DNA of 64,000 bases from contig JBIJDU010000005.1 in assembly GCA_044343935.1 (NCBI GenBank), positions 1 to 64,000 on the forward strand, given 5' to 3'. Made by a program: the position numbers and the translations under genes. The notes under the pieces are model-generated. The model had not been told where the DNA came from. It did not search any database and worked only from the letters and a program-made list of their open reading frames with translations. This document shows, piece after piece, positions 53,600 through 61,189 of the stretch; within the stretch, counting starts at the first letter, position 1, and every line of letters starts with the position of its first letter. The stretch is from AcAMD-5 sp044343935. Lineage in GTDB: Bacteria; Actinomycetota; Actinomycetes; S36-B12; UBA5976.

Positions 53600-54145
53600 A
53601 TGCAAACTCTTGACTCATTGAATGCAGCCTCGCTGCGTAAAGATATTCCACCATTTCGTGCTGGCGATACCGTTAAGGTGCACGTGAAGGTTATTGAAGG
53701 AAACCGTTCTCGTGTTCAGGTATTCCAAGGCGTAGTAACCGGCCGCAAAGGCTCTGGCGCCGCCGAGACTTATACGGTTCGAAAGATCAGTTTCGGTGTT
53801 GGCGTTGAGCGCGTGTTTCCAGTGCACAGCCCAATTGTGGAAAAACTCGAAGTTGTAACTCGCGGTGATGTTCGTCGGGCCAAGTTGTATTACTTGCGCG
53901 ATGTAACTGGTAAGCGCTCGAAGATAAAAGAGCGTCGCGAAGAGCGAAATTCGGACTTGGCCATCATGCAGGCTATGCAAGCAGAGCGCGATTACGAAGC
54001 TCAGGTTGAAGCGCAAAAGGCTGCTGAAGCCGCTGCCGCCGAAGCTGCTGCTGCCAAAGCTGCTGAAGAAGCCGCTGCAGCCGAAGCCGCCGCCGCTGCT
54101 GAACCAGTTGCCGAAGCTTCCGCCGAGGAAACAGAGCAGGCCTAG
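53600..54145 (+). CDS. rplS: 50S ribosomal protein L19 with long Ala-rich tail
   Basis: 181 residues from ATG 53600, preceded by GGGGAG; the in-frame start at 53585 would swallow the ribosome site. Residues 1-115 are ordinary L19 (DIPPFRAGDTVKVHVKVIEGNRSRVQVFQGVV; SPIVEKLEVVTRGDVRRAKLYYLRD). The last 65 or so are a charged coil then almost only Ala and Glu (QKAAEAAAAEAAAAKAAEE). Such tails occur in some actinobacterial L19. Confidence 0.95.
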   Translation: MQTLDSLNAASLRKDIPPFRAGDTVKVHVKVIEGNRSRVQVFQGVVTGRKGSGAAETYTVRKISFGVGVERVFPVHSPIVEKLEVVTRGDVRRAKLYYLRDVTGKRSKIKERREERNSDLAIMQAMQAERDYEAQVEAQKAAEAAAAEAAAAKAAEEAAAAEAAAAAEPVAEASAEETEQA

Positions 54146-54148
54146 CCC

Positions 54149-54829
54149 TTGCGTTTTTTCAACGGACCAAAACTGCTACGTAGTTTGGTTTCGGGTAGTA
54201 AAGAAGTTGCAATTGTTGTTGTAACTGCATTAGTGCTGTCATCCTTGATTCGCATTTTGCTGGTTCAGGCTTTTTACATCCCAAGCGCATCAATGGAAAC
54301 CACATTGATGACTAATGACAAAATCATTGTTTCTAAAGTTGCCACTCGGTTAGATGGTGTTCGACGAGGCGATGTTGTCGTATTTGTTGATCCAGGTGGT
54401 TGGCTGGGTGAAATTACACCAACGCCAGGAATACGGGGCCAACTTCAGCGAGTCCTTACTTTCGTTGGTTTTCTGCCAGCAAACATGGGCGAGCATCTGG
54501 TAAAGCGTGCCATCGGTATTCCTGGTGACACGATCAAGTGCTGTGATGATGGCAAGCTAGTCGTTAATGGTCAGGTCATTGATGAACCACACATTCAACT
54601 ACCAACAAATGACGTTAGTTTTGACGTTACCGTGCCAGCAGGTTATGTGTTCGTGATGGGTGATAACCGACCAAATTCCAGAGATAGCAGATATCAACTT
54701 GATAATGGTGCTTTCGGTGCGGTGCCAATAAAAAATGTAGTGGGTCGAGTCTTTGGCATTATCTGGCCATTAGATCGAATTTCTAGAGTAACTAATCCTG
54801 ATTTGTATCGGGATCTAGATCCAAAATAG
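54149..54829 (+). CDS. lepB: Signal peptidase I
   Basis: Membrane-bound leader peptidase, 226 residues. One N-terminal membrane helix (about 19-40), catalytic Ser48 in IPSASMETT, Lys119 in LVKRAIGIPGD, and the late GDNRPNSRDSR motif. It releases exported proteins such as the secreted nuclease here. TTG start four bases after the L19 stop; rnhB begins two bases after its own stop. Confidence 0.93.
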   Translation: MRFFNGPKLLRSLVSGSKEVAIVVVTALVLSSLIRILLVQAFYIPSASMETTLMTNDKIIVSKVATRLDGVRRGDVVVFVDPGGWLGEITPTPGIRGQLQRVLTFVGFLPANMGEHLVKRAIGIPGDTIKCCDDGKLVVNGQVIDEPHIQLPTNDVSFDVTVPAGYVFVMGDNRPNSRDSRYQLDNGAFGAVPIKNVVGRVFGIIWPLDRISRVTNPDLYRDLDPK

Positions 54830-54831
54830 TT

Positions 54832-55452
54832 ATGCGCAAAACAGTATTTCACTATGAAGCAGAGCTGCGCGTCGCTGGATTTACCGCAATTGCAGGTGTG
54901 GATGAAGCAGGTCGCGGCGCACTGGCTGGGCCGTTAGTGGTAGCGGCTGTGGTGTTGCCCCCCGATGGGGAACTAGTTGGCTTAACCGACTCAAAATTAC
55001 TTTCGCCAAAACAGCGAACCAAGCTGAGACAAGAAATAGATCAGATTGCGTTGAGTGTTGGCATAATTGAGGTGAGTGCTGCTGAGATTGATGAGATCGG
55101 GATAGCACAGGCAGACATCCAGGGAATGCGACGGGCCTTAGCTCGGCTTACAACTGCTCCTGATTTTGTTATCACCGATGGATTTGCTGTTGATGGAATC
55201 GACCGACCAAATCTCGCGATGAAGAAAGGCGATCGGCTTTGTGCATCAGTTGCTGCGGCAAGTATTGTGGCAAAAACTCACCGGGATGATTTAATGCTAA
55301 CTTGGGCCGATTTGTATCCACAGTATGGCTTTGCCGAGCACAAGGGATACGGCACTTCACAACACATCGTAGCTTTGCGAGAATACGGGAACTCAGCGAT
55401 TCATCGCAGCACGTTTATCTGGGATAAGAGCAGATCACTGGAGGCAAGTTGA
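54832..55452 (+). CDS. rnhB: Ribonuclease HII
   Basis: 206 residues. The metal-binding DEAGRGALAGPLVVAAV block is at about 23-40, with the further Asp in ITDGFAVDG, and AKTHRDDLM and the YGFAEHKGYGT segment. It cleaves RNA in RNA/DNA hybrids and ribonucleotides in DNA. TTGAG overlap joins it to DUF2469. Confidence 0.94.
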   Translation: MRKTVFHYEAELRVAGFTAIAGVDEAGRGALAGPLVVAAVVLPPDGELVGLTDSKLLSPKQRTKLRQEIDQIALSVGIIEVSAAEIDEIGIAQADIQGMRRALARLTTAPDFVITDGFAVDGIDRPNLAMKKGDRLCASVAAASIVAKTHRDDLMLTWADLYPQYGFAEHKGYGTSQHIVALREYGNSAIHRSTFIWDKSRSLEAS

Positions 55453-55763
55453 GTTCAGAAGATTTAGAGCGCTACGAAGCTGAAGTGGAGCTCGGGCTTT
55501 ATCGTGAGTATCGTGATGTTGCTACTTTATTCAAATATGTTGTGGAAACTGACCGTAGGTTCTACCTGTGCAATGAAGTTGATGTTCAGGTGCGTAGTGA
55601 AGTGGGCGGCGAAGTCTTCTTTGAAGTAAAAATTTCAGATGCCTGGGTGTGGGACATGTATCGCCCGGCAAGATTTGTGAAAAGCGTTCGAGTGCTTACC
55701 TTTAAAGATGTTAACGTGGAAGAGATCGCTCAGCCCGAATTGCAAATCCCCAACGAAAAGTAA
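55449..55763 (+). CDS. DUF2469 family protein
   Basis: 104 residues, acidic. SSEDLERYEAEVELGLYREYRDV, RRFYLCNEVDVQVR and FEVKISDAWVWDMYRPARFV match the DUF2469 family, which is largely restricted to actinobacteria and always sits after rnhB. Function unknown. TTG start overlaps the rnhB stop. In relatives it is followed by yraN, comM and dprA; here the first two are missing. Confidence 0.9.
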   Translation: MSSEDLERYEAEVELGLYREYRDVATLFKYVVETDRRFYLCNEVDVQVRSEVGGEVFFEVKISDAWVWDMYRPARFVKSVRVLTFKDVNVEEIAQPELQIPNEK

Positions 55764-55818
55764 TTCACAGAGTCAATCATTTTTTTATGAGTGGTCTCAG
55801 ACTGAGTCAAATACTGCG

Positions 55819-56517
55819 ATGGGATCAGTTCGGGAACTACTAATCGATTTCTGTTCCAGTGTTGAACCAACTTCAAAAATGATAGCTGGCGTACTGGAGC
55901 ATGGCATAGAGAATTTTCTTAGTAAGTCAAATCAATTACTTGCGTCAAAGCCAACCCATAATCAATCACCTGCATCGCTAACTAAATTCAATGTTATTAC
56001 TTATCTAGATAAAGATTGGCCAAATCAACTATTTGATCTTGATGACGAAATGCCGTTGGTGCTCTGGGTAAACTGCGACTTGATAGAACTATTAGCGCTT
56101 GGATCAAGTATTGCACTTACTGGTCCGCAACAAATGTCAATCTCGGATGCTCGAATTGCTGGGCAATTAATTTCAGCCAGCGAAAACGCGGTGCGTCCGA
56201 TTTTGACCGATGGTGCACGTGGCACCGGAGAGCTCTTGATTCGATTAGGAATAACTAAAAATGTTAAATTAGCAGTAGTTAAACCAACAGGATTACAGAT
56301 AAATTCCACGCGCAATTTGAATTTACCGGACCAGGTAATACAAATTTCAGAATATGCACCAACTGTCATTGCTAGTAAAAACAGATTAGTAAGACGCAAT
56401 CGGATCTTGGCCGCGTTGAGTTCACTTACTATTGCAATTTCACCTAGGCCTTATTCTGGCGCGGCAAGTATCTGGCATTGGGCTGATTTGCTTGGCCGGA
56501 ACAGGGTGTCGATTTAA
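55819..56517 (+). CDS. Strongly diverged DprA/SMF-like protein
   Basis: 232 residues from ATG 55819. The locus is where dprA sits in relatives, and segments look like decayed DprA motifs: DLDDEMPLVLWV (for the PxxLY strand), ILTDGARGTGELLIRLG (for SGxARGID...G), and RNRILAALSSLTIAISPRPYSGA (for RNRIIAGLS...VVEA). The GSR/yG loop is not recognisable (ALTGPQQMSISDARIA) and the usual N-terminal SAM-like and C-terminal winged domains are short or absent. DprA loads RecA on incoming ssDNA; whether this protein still does is doubtful. Codon use is like its neighbours, so it is not obviously a pseudogene. Confidence 0.6.
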   Translation: MGSVRELLIDFCSSVEPTSKMIAGVLEHGIENFLSKSNQLLASKPTHNQSPASLTKFNVITYLDKDWPNQLFDLDDEMPLVLWVNCDLIELLALGSSIALTGPQQMSISDARIAGQLISASENAVRPILTDGARGTGELLIRLGITKNVKLAVVKPTGLQINSTRNLNLPDQVIQISEYAPTVIASKNRLVRRNRILAALSSLTIAISPRPYSGAASIWHWADLLGRNRVSI

Positions 56518-56532
56518 CTCTCGGCGCGTGAC

Positions 56533-56561
56533 TTGACCTAATTGCGTTTAACTTGGACTCT
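56533..56561 (+). promoter_or_regulatory. Promoter of xerC (leaderless)
   Basis: TTGACC (56533-56538), exactly 17 bases, GACTCT (56556-56561), then six bases to GTG 56568. It is the clearest -35/-10 pair of the leaderless set. Confidence 0.6.
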
Positions 56562-56567
56562 TAGCGG

Positions 56568-57482
56568 GTGAGCAGGTCAATTGAGCGAAATTTAACTCAA
56601 CTTCGAGATGAATTTGGACAATTTCTTGAGGTTGAGCGTGGCTTAAGTCAGCACACGGTGCGTTCCTACATTTCGGATATATCTGACTTGATTGATTACT
56701 TACATCGCGAGGGTGATATCGCCATTGATGAGTTAACAATTCATGATCTGCGGGGCTGGTTGGCGGCAAATCATGACCGCAATTTAGCTCCGGCGACTAT
56801 GGCTAGGCGCGCTGCAGCAGTTAGAACTTTCACGCAGTGGGCACATCTGCGTAAGGGATTAACCGTGGACGTTGGGGCCCAACTGGTCTCACCAAAAGTT
56901 GGAAAAAAGTTGCCGGCAATTATTAGAGTTGAACAAGCAACTAAATTACTTGACACAATTGGTAAACATGCCGATGACCCCGAGTCGTTGCGGGATAGTG
57001 CAATGCTGGAAGTGCTGTATGCCGCAGGAATTCGAGTCGCAGAATTAGTTGGTTTGGATATTGATGATTTAGATTTTGGTAGAAATGTTATTTCAGTTAT
57101 TGGTAAAGGTAATAAAGAGCGTAAAGTGCCAATTGGCACACCCGCAGTGAAAGCGTTGGAATCCTATTTAACTCATGGCCGACCAGCGCTTTGTACCAAA
57201 AATTCCAAGGCAGCATTGTTCTTAGGGTTGCGGGGAAAGCGAATTGACCAGCGGGTAGTGCGTGCCATGGTGCAGCAAGTGTTAACTGAAAATGGCTTAA
57301 CCGATATTGGTCCGCACGGCTTTCGACATTCGGCGGCGACCCATTTGATTGAAGGTGGCGCAGACATTAGGTCCGTGCAAGAGTTATTAGGCCATGCTTC
57401 GTTAGTTACCACGCAGCGATACACACATGTGGCAAGTGAGCGTCTAAAAACTGTTTACAATCAAGCTCACCCTAGGGCGTAG
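56568..57482 (+). CDS. xerC: Tyrosine recombinase XerC
   Basis: 304 residues. N-terminal SAM-like core-binding domain (LSQHTVRSYISDISDLIDYL) and catalytic domain with Arg156, Lys180, His250, Arg253, His276 and nucleophile Tyr285 (LGHASLVTTQRYTHV). Standalone gene in the conserved position before rpsB, so it is the chromosome-dimer resolvase and not a phage integrase. XerC rather than XerD is judged from location. Its 3' end overlaps the M23 gene by 11 bases. Confidence 0.9.
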   Translation: MSRSIERNLTQLRDEFGQFLEVERGLSQHTVRSYISDISDLIDYLHREGDIAIDELTIHDLRGWLAANHDRNLAPATMARRAAAVRTFTQWAHLRKGLTVDVGAQLVSPKVGKKLPAIIRVEQATKLLDTIGKHADDPESLRDSAMLEVLYAAGIRVAELVGLDIDDLDFGRNVISVIGKGNKERKVPIGTPAVKALESYLTHGRPALCTKNSKAALFLGLRGKRIDQRVVRAMVQQVLTENGLTDIGPHGFRHSAATHLIEGGADIRSVQELLGHASLVTTQRYTHVASERLKTVYNQAHPRA

Positions 57483-57927
57483 CTGGTAACAACCTTGGGA
57501 TCCCAAGCAAGTAAGGCATGGGATCTAGATAGTTTCTAGTTCCTATTCGTCGAACTCCGATATGAATGCAGTATTGATCGCAATGCCCGCCAAGACCAAC
57601 TAAGCCCACTATCTGACCTCTTGTAACCCGCTGACCTTTAATCAAAAACGAATCCACTGGCTCAAATGTCATCAAGATAGTTGCCGTGGCAACGGTTAAC
57701 ACCGGACGGTCAACGACATAGCCAGAAAAATGCACCACACCAGATATAGGTGTCACTACAAATTCATCTGGCATGGCATCCAAATCAACCCCGCGATGGC
57801 CGCGGCCAAATTCGGTTTCAGGTGGTGAGAACGGTTGGAGCACCAAGCCACTGCCAGCTGGCGGGTTAGGAATTACGCCTAAACCAGCGAGCCAACTTAA
57901 TAAACCAATCAAAAAAAGGGCTTTCAC
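57472..57927 (-). CDS. M23-family (LytM) peptidase, short secreted form
   Basis: 151 residues with an N-terminal hydrophobic segment (ALFLIGLLSWLAGLGV) acting as signal or anchor. GRGHRGVDLD gives the first His and Asp zinc ligands; the HxH motif is CIHIGV, keeping the second His, while the first is Cys. Similar CLHWG variants occur in actinobacterial homologues beside rpsB (from memory). It should cleave peptidoglycan peptide bridges. GTG start; CAAAAT six bases upstream could be a weak -10. Confidence 0.8.
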   Translation of the reverse strand: MKALFLIGLLSWLAGLGVIPNPPAGSGLVLQPFSPPETEFGRGHRGVDLDAMPDEFVVTPISGVVHFSGYVVDRPVLTVATATILMTFEPVDSFLIKGQRVTRGQIVGLVGLGGHCDQYCIHIGVRRIGTRNYLDPMPYLLGIPRLLPATP

Positions 57928-58179
57928 TGGGTGATTTTGCCGCTGAGCGGCAGGCTATTTGTGAGGGAATCTGGCTCGGTGCATGAGTGCACCCTGGGGG
58001 TCGTACACTTCACCTTCGCACCAGCTTGCTGGTGACTTCGCACGATTAGCGTAGGAACTATCTGATTCGCCGGTCGAGGCAACTCGAACGAAGCAGATGC
58101 TGATCGTCAGGGTGAAAACCAAATTGGTTTTTACAGTAACCGGACCGCACGGAACTCCGTGCCAGAAAGGGCTGCCGAA
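57928..58179 (+). promoter_or_regulatory. 252-base intergenic region with rpsB leader hairpins
   Basis: No gene. It contains TGCCGCT-G-AGCGGCA (57938-57952 region) next to the M23 start, CACCAGC/GCTGGTG (58019-58025 with 58028-58034), AAAACC/GGTTTT (about 58116-58132), and GCACGG/CCGTGC (58147-58152 with 58157-58162) directly before the AGAAAGG ribosome site of rpsB. A long leader with a hairpin at the ribosome site suits S2 autoregulation, but that is inference. Confidence 0.45.
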
Positions 58180-58986
58180 ATGGCCGTCGTAACAATGCGT
58201 CAACTTCTTGATGCTGGTGTTCACTTTGGACATCAGACTCGTCGCTGGAACCCAAAAATGAAGCGCTTCATCATTACTGAGCGCAATGGCATTTACATTA
58301 TCGATCTGCAGCAATCACTTTCTTATATCGATCGCGCCTATGAGCAGGTTAAGGAAACTGTTGCCAAAGGCGGAACTGTGCTTTTCGTTGGCACGAAGCG
58401 CCAGGCACAAGAAGCAATTCAAGAGCAGGCCAAGCGCGTTGGTATGCCATATGTAACTGAGCGTTGGCTAGGCGGCATGTTGACTAACTTCAACACTGTA
58501 ACCAAGCGCGTTCAACGTTTGAAAGAATTAGAACAGATAAATTTTGACGCAGTTGCTGGCAGTGGTCGCACGAAGAAAGAGCTTCTGATGATGCGACGTG
58601 AGAAAGAAAAACTTGAGCGTATGCTTTCAGGTGTTCGCGACATGCAAAAAGTTCCTAGTCTGATCTGGGTAGTAGATACCAATAAGGAGCACATTGCAGT
58701 TACCGAAGCGCGCAAGTTAAATATTCCAGTGGTTGGAATTTTAGATAGTAACTGCGATCCTGCGCACGTGGACTTTGCAATTCCAGGAAATGACGATGCA
58801 ATTCGTTCAATCCAGGTGCTAACAAAAATCATCGGTGATGCTGTTGCTGAAGGTCTAATTGCCCGTTCTCAGCGTAAGAACAATGACGCTGCAGCTGAAC
58901 CTGCAGCAGAGCCTCTTGCCGAATGGGAGCAAGAACTGCTAACTGGCGCTGCTGATGCCGCACCGGCTGAAACCCAATCCAAGTGA
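58180..58986 (+). CDS. rpsB: 30S ribosomal protein S2
   Basis: 268 residues from ATG 58180 (AGAAAGG upstream; the in-frame start at 58159 would include it). MRQLLDAGVHFGHQTRRWNPKMKRFI, GTKRQAQEAIQEQA and PSLIWVVDTNKEHIAVTEARKLNIPVVGI are S2 hallmarks. The C-terminus has an Ala/Glu tail (AAAEPAAEPLAEWEQ) like S16 and L19. tsf follows after 29 bases. Confidence 0.96.
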   Translation: MAVVTMRQLLDAGVHFGHQTRRWNPKMKRFIITERNGIYIIDLQQSLSYIDRAYEQVKETVAKGGTVLFVGTKRQAQEAIQEQAKRVGMPYVTERWLGGMLTNFNTVTKRVQRLKELEQINFDAVAGSGRTKKELLMMRREKEKLERMLSGVRDMQKVPSLIWVVDTNKEHIAVTEARKLNIPVVGILDSNCDPAHVDFAIPGNDDAIRSIQVLTKIIGDAVAEGLIARSQRKNNDAAAEPAAEPLAEWEQELLTGAADAAPAETQSK

Positions 58987-59015
58987 TTTTCTGACAACCA
59001 AGAAGGAATAAATAA

Positions 59016-59846
59016 GTGAGTTATAGTGCTGCGGACGTAAAGCGTCTTCGTGAAGTTACTGGTGCTGGCATGTTGGATTGTAAGAAAGCACTTGATGAAG
59101 CAGGTGGCGATTTTGATAAAGCAGTGGAAGCACTTCGAATCAAAGGGGCTAAGGATGTTGGCAAGCGCGAGGGACGCGACGCTTCAAATGGATTGATTGT
59201 TGCCATTGTTGAACCAACCGCTGCGGTTATGGTTGAGCTCAATTGCGAGACTGACTTTGTTGCTAAAACTGACGGCTTTCAGGCGCTGGCTGATGCTATT
59301 GCCAAGGCAGTTAAGGCAAGTTCACCAACTGATTTACAGGCACTTTTGGCGGCCAGTATGGCTGATGGTAAGAGCATTAAAGATGCCTTAGTTGAGGCAA
59401 ATGCCTCGATGGGTGAAAAAATTGAGGTTCGAAGGTTTGCAGTATTTAATGGCAACCCAGTTGATTCCTATCTACACAAATCAGATCCAGCACTTCCACC
59501 AACAGTTGGTGTTGTGGTTGAAACTACCGCAGCAAATGCTCAGGTAACTAAGGATCTGGCGCAACACATTGCTGCGATGGCACCTCGTTATTTAACTCGC
59601 AACGAAGTTCCAGCTGACGTAGTGGAAGCGGAGCGTCGTATTGCTGCAGAAACGGCAAAAGAAGAAGGCAAGCCAGAAGCTGCGATACCAAAGATTATTG
59701 AAGGGCGAGTTAATGGCTTCTTCAAGGACTTTGTGTTACTGGAGCAAGCCTTTGTTAAGGACAACAAAAAGAGTATTGCTGCCATGCTCGAAGCAGAGGG
59801 TGTAACCGTAACTCGCTTTGCTCGCTTCAAAGTAGGACAGGCCTAG
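59016..59846 (+). CDS. tsf: Elongation factor Ts
   Basis: Nucleotide exchange factor for EF-Tu, 276 residues. VKRLREVTGAGMLDCKKALDEAGGDFDKAVEALR is the UBA-like N-terminal domain, and NCETDFVAKTDGFQ the EF-Tu contact motif. GTG start with GAAGGA upstream. rpsB-tsf-pyrH-frr is the standard order. Confidence 0.96.
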   Translation: MSYSAADVKRLREVTGAGMLDCKKALDEAGGDFDKAVEALRIKGAKDVGKREGRDASNGLIVAIVEPTAAVMVELNCETDFVAKTDGFQALADAIAKAVKASSPTDLQALLAASMADGKSIKDALVEANASMGEKIEVRRFAVFNGNPVDSYLHKSDPALPPTVGVVVETTAANAQVTKDLAQHIAAMAPRYLTRNEVPADVVEAERRIAAETAKEEGKPEAAIPKIIEGRVNGFFKDFVLLEQAFVKDNKKSIAAMLEAEGVTVTRFARFKVGQA

Positions 59847-59879
59847 TCAGATACGCTTCCACCAAGCAAAGGAGATCGC

Positions 59880-60614
59880 GTGAGTAAGTGGTCCATCGCG
59901 CCAAAGCAGGGTTGGAATCGGGTTTTGTTAAAACTCTCTGGCGAAGCATTGGCTGGTGGTGGCGGACTGGGTGTTGACCCTGATGTCGTAGATTCAATTG
60001 CCAAACAAATTAAGGATGTAGTTGATGCTGGGACAGAGGTTTGTGTCGTAATTGGCGGTGGAAATTACTTCCGTGGCGCCCAACTTCAAGAACGAGGCAT
60101 GGAGCGAGCGCGTGCTGATTACATCGGAATGCTCGGTACGGTGATGAACTGTCTAGCACTGCAAGATTTCCTCGAGCGACGTGGTGTTGCAACTCGAGTT
60201 CAAACTGCAATCTCAATGGGTCAGGTAGCTGAAAACTATATTCCCCGACGAGCGGTGCGCCATCTTGAAAAGGGCAGAGTAGTCATCTTTGGCGCAGGAC
60301 TAGGTCAACCATTCTTCTCAACCGATAGCGCAGCAGTGCAGCGAGCCCTGGAAAATGATTGCCAAGTAGTTCTAATGGCAAAGTCCATCGATGGTATTTA
60401 TGACGCTGATCCAAGACAAAATCCAAACGCAACTAAATATGACGAAGTCACCTATGATGAAGTTTTGGCAAAAGATTTAAAGGTTGCAGATGCCAGCGCA
60501 ATTGGGCTAGCACGAGAGAATAATTTACCAATTGTGGTTTTTGATCTAACGGTATCGGGGAATATCGCACGCGCTGTCGCTGGCGAGCGCATCGGTACTC
60601 TAGTATCGGTTTAA
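59880..60614 (+). CDS. pyrH: Uridylate kinase
   Basis: Amino-acid-kinase-fold UMP kinase, 244 residues. RVLLKLSGEALAGG, VIGGGNYFRG, and the C-terminal DLTVSGNIARAV loop are visible. UMP to UDP; usually hexameric, GTP-activated and UTP-inhibited. GTG start with AAAGGAG upstream. Confidence 0.95.
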   Translation: MSKWSIAPKQGWNRVLLKLSGEALAGGGGLGVDPDVVDSIAKQIKDVVDAGTEVCVVIGGGNYFRGAQLQERGMERARADYIGMLGTVMNCLALQDFLERRGVATRVQTAISMGQVAENYIPRRAVRHLEKGRVVIFGAGLGQPFFSTDSAAVQRALENDCQVVLMAKSIDGIYDADPRQNPNATKYDEVTYDEVLAKDLKVADASAIGLARENNLPIVVFDLTVSGNIARAVAGERIGTLVSV

Positions 60615-60629
60615 CGAATTGAGGAAGTA

Positions 60630-61187
60630 ATGATTGAACAGGCATTAGCTGACGCAGGCAGCAAAATGGATAAAGCAATTGAGGTTGCAAAAGAAGATTT
60701 AGCAACTATCCGAACTGGCCGAGCCAATGCTGCCATGTTTAACAAGATTGTGGCTGAGTATTACGGCACCCCAACACCACTGCAGCAGCTGGCTTCCTTT
60801 TCGGTACCAGAGGCAAGGGTTATTTTGATTGCGCCATTTGATAAGGGCGCGGTGACGGCAATTGAAAAAGCAGTGCGAGATTCAGATCTTGGTGTTAACC
60901 CAGTGTCTGATGGCACCGTAATTAGGGTATCACTGCCAGAGTTAACTGAAGAGCGACGTAAGGATTACATCAAGCAGGCGCGTGCCAAAGCAGAAGATGC
61001 AAAGGTTAGCGTAAGAAATATCCGCCGCGCCGCTAAAGAAGCGATTGATAAGTCAGTAAAAAATCATGAAGCGGGCGAAGATGATGGACGCCGTGCCGAG
61101 AAATCACTCGATGAGTTAACTGCAAAACACGTTGCAGCAATCGATGAATTACTTAAGCACAAAGAGGCAGAACTGCTCGAGGTATAG
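60630..61187 (+). CDS. frr: Ribosome recycling factor
   Basis: 185 residues. Long-helix bundle with LATIRTGRANAAMFNKI, YGTPTPLQQLASFSVPEARV and LPELTEERRKDYIKQAR. Works with EF-G to split post-termination ribosomes. GAGGAAG site precedes the ATG. cdsA starts two bases after the stop. Confidence 0.96.
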   Translation: MIEQALADAGSKMDKAIEVAKEDLATIRTGRANAAMFNKIVAEYYGTPTPLQQLASFSVPEARVILIAPFDKGAVTAIEKAVRDSDLGVNPVSDGTVIRVSLPELTEERRKDYIKQARAKAEDAKVSVRNIRRAAKEAIDKSVKNHEAGEDDGRRAEKSLDELTAKHVAAIDELLKHKEAELLEV

Positions 61188-61189
61188 CA

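Noticed and set aside
53990..54140. Repeat array in the L19 3' end
   Set aside because: The GCTGCT/GCCGAA repetition is codon-level reflection of the Ala/Glu tail, not an independent DNA repeat.
56568..57482. Tyrosine recombinase as a phage or island integrase
   Set aside because: It sits in the conserved pre-rpsB position, has no attachment repeats or cargo nearby, and has XerC length and motifs.
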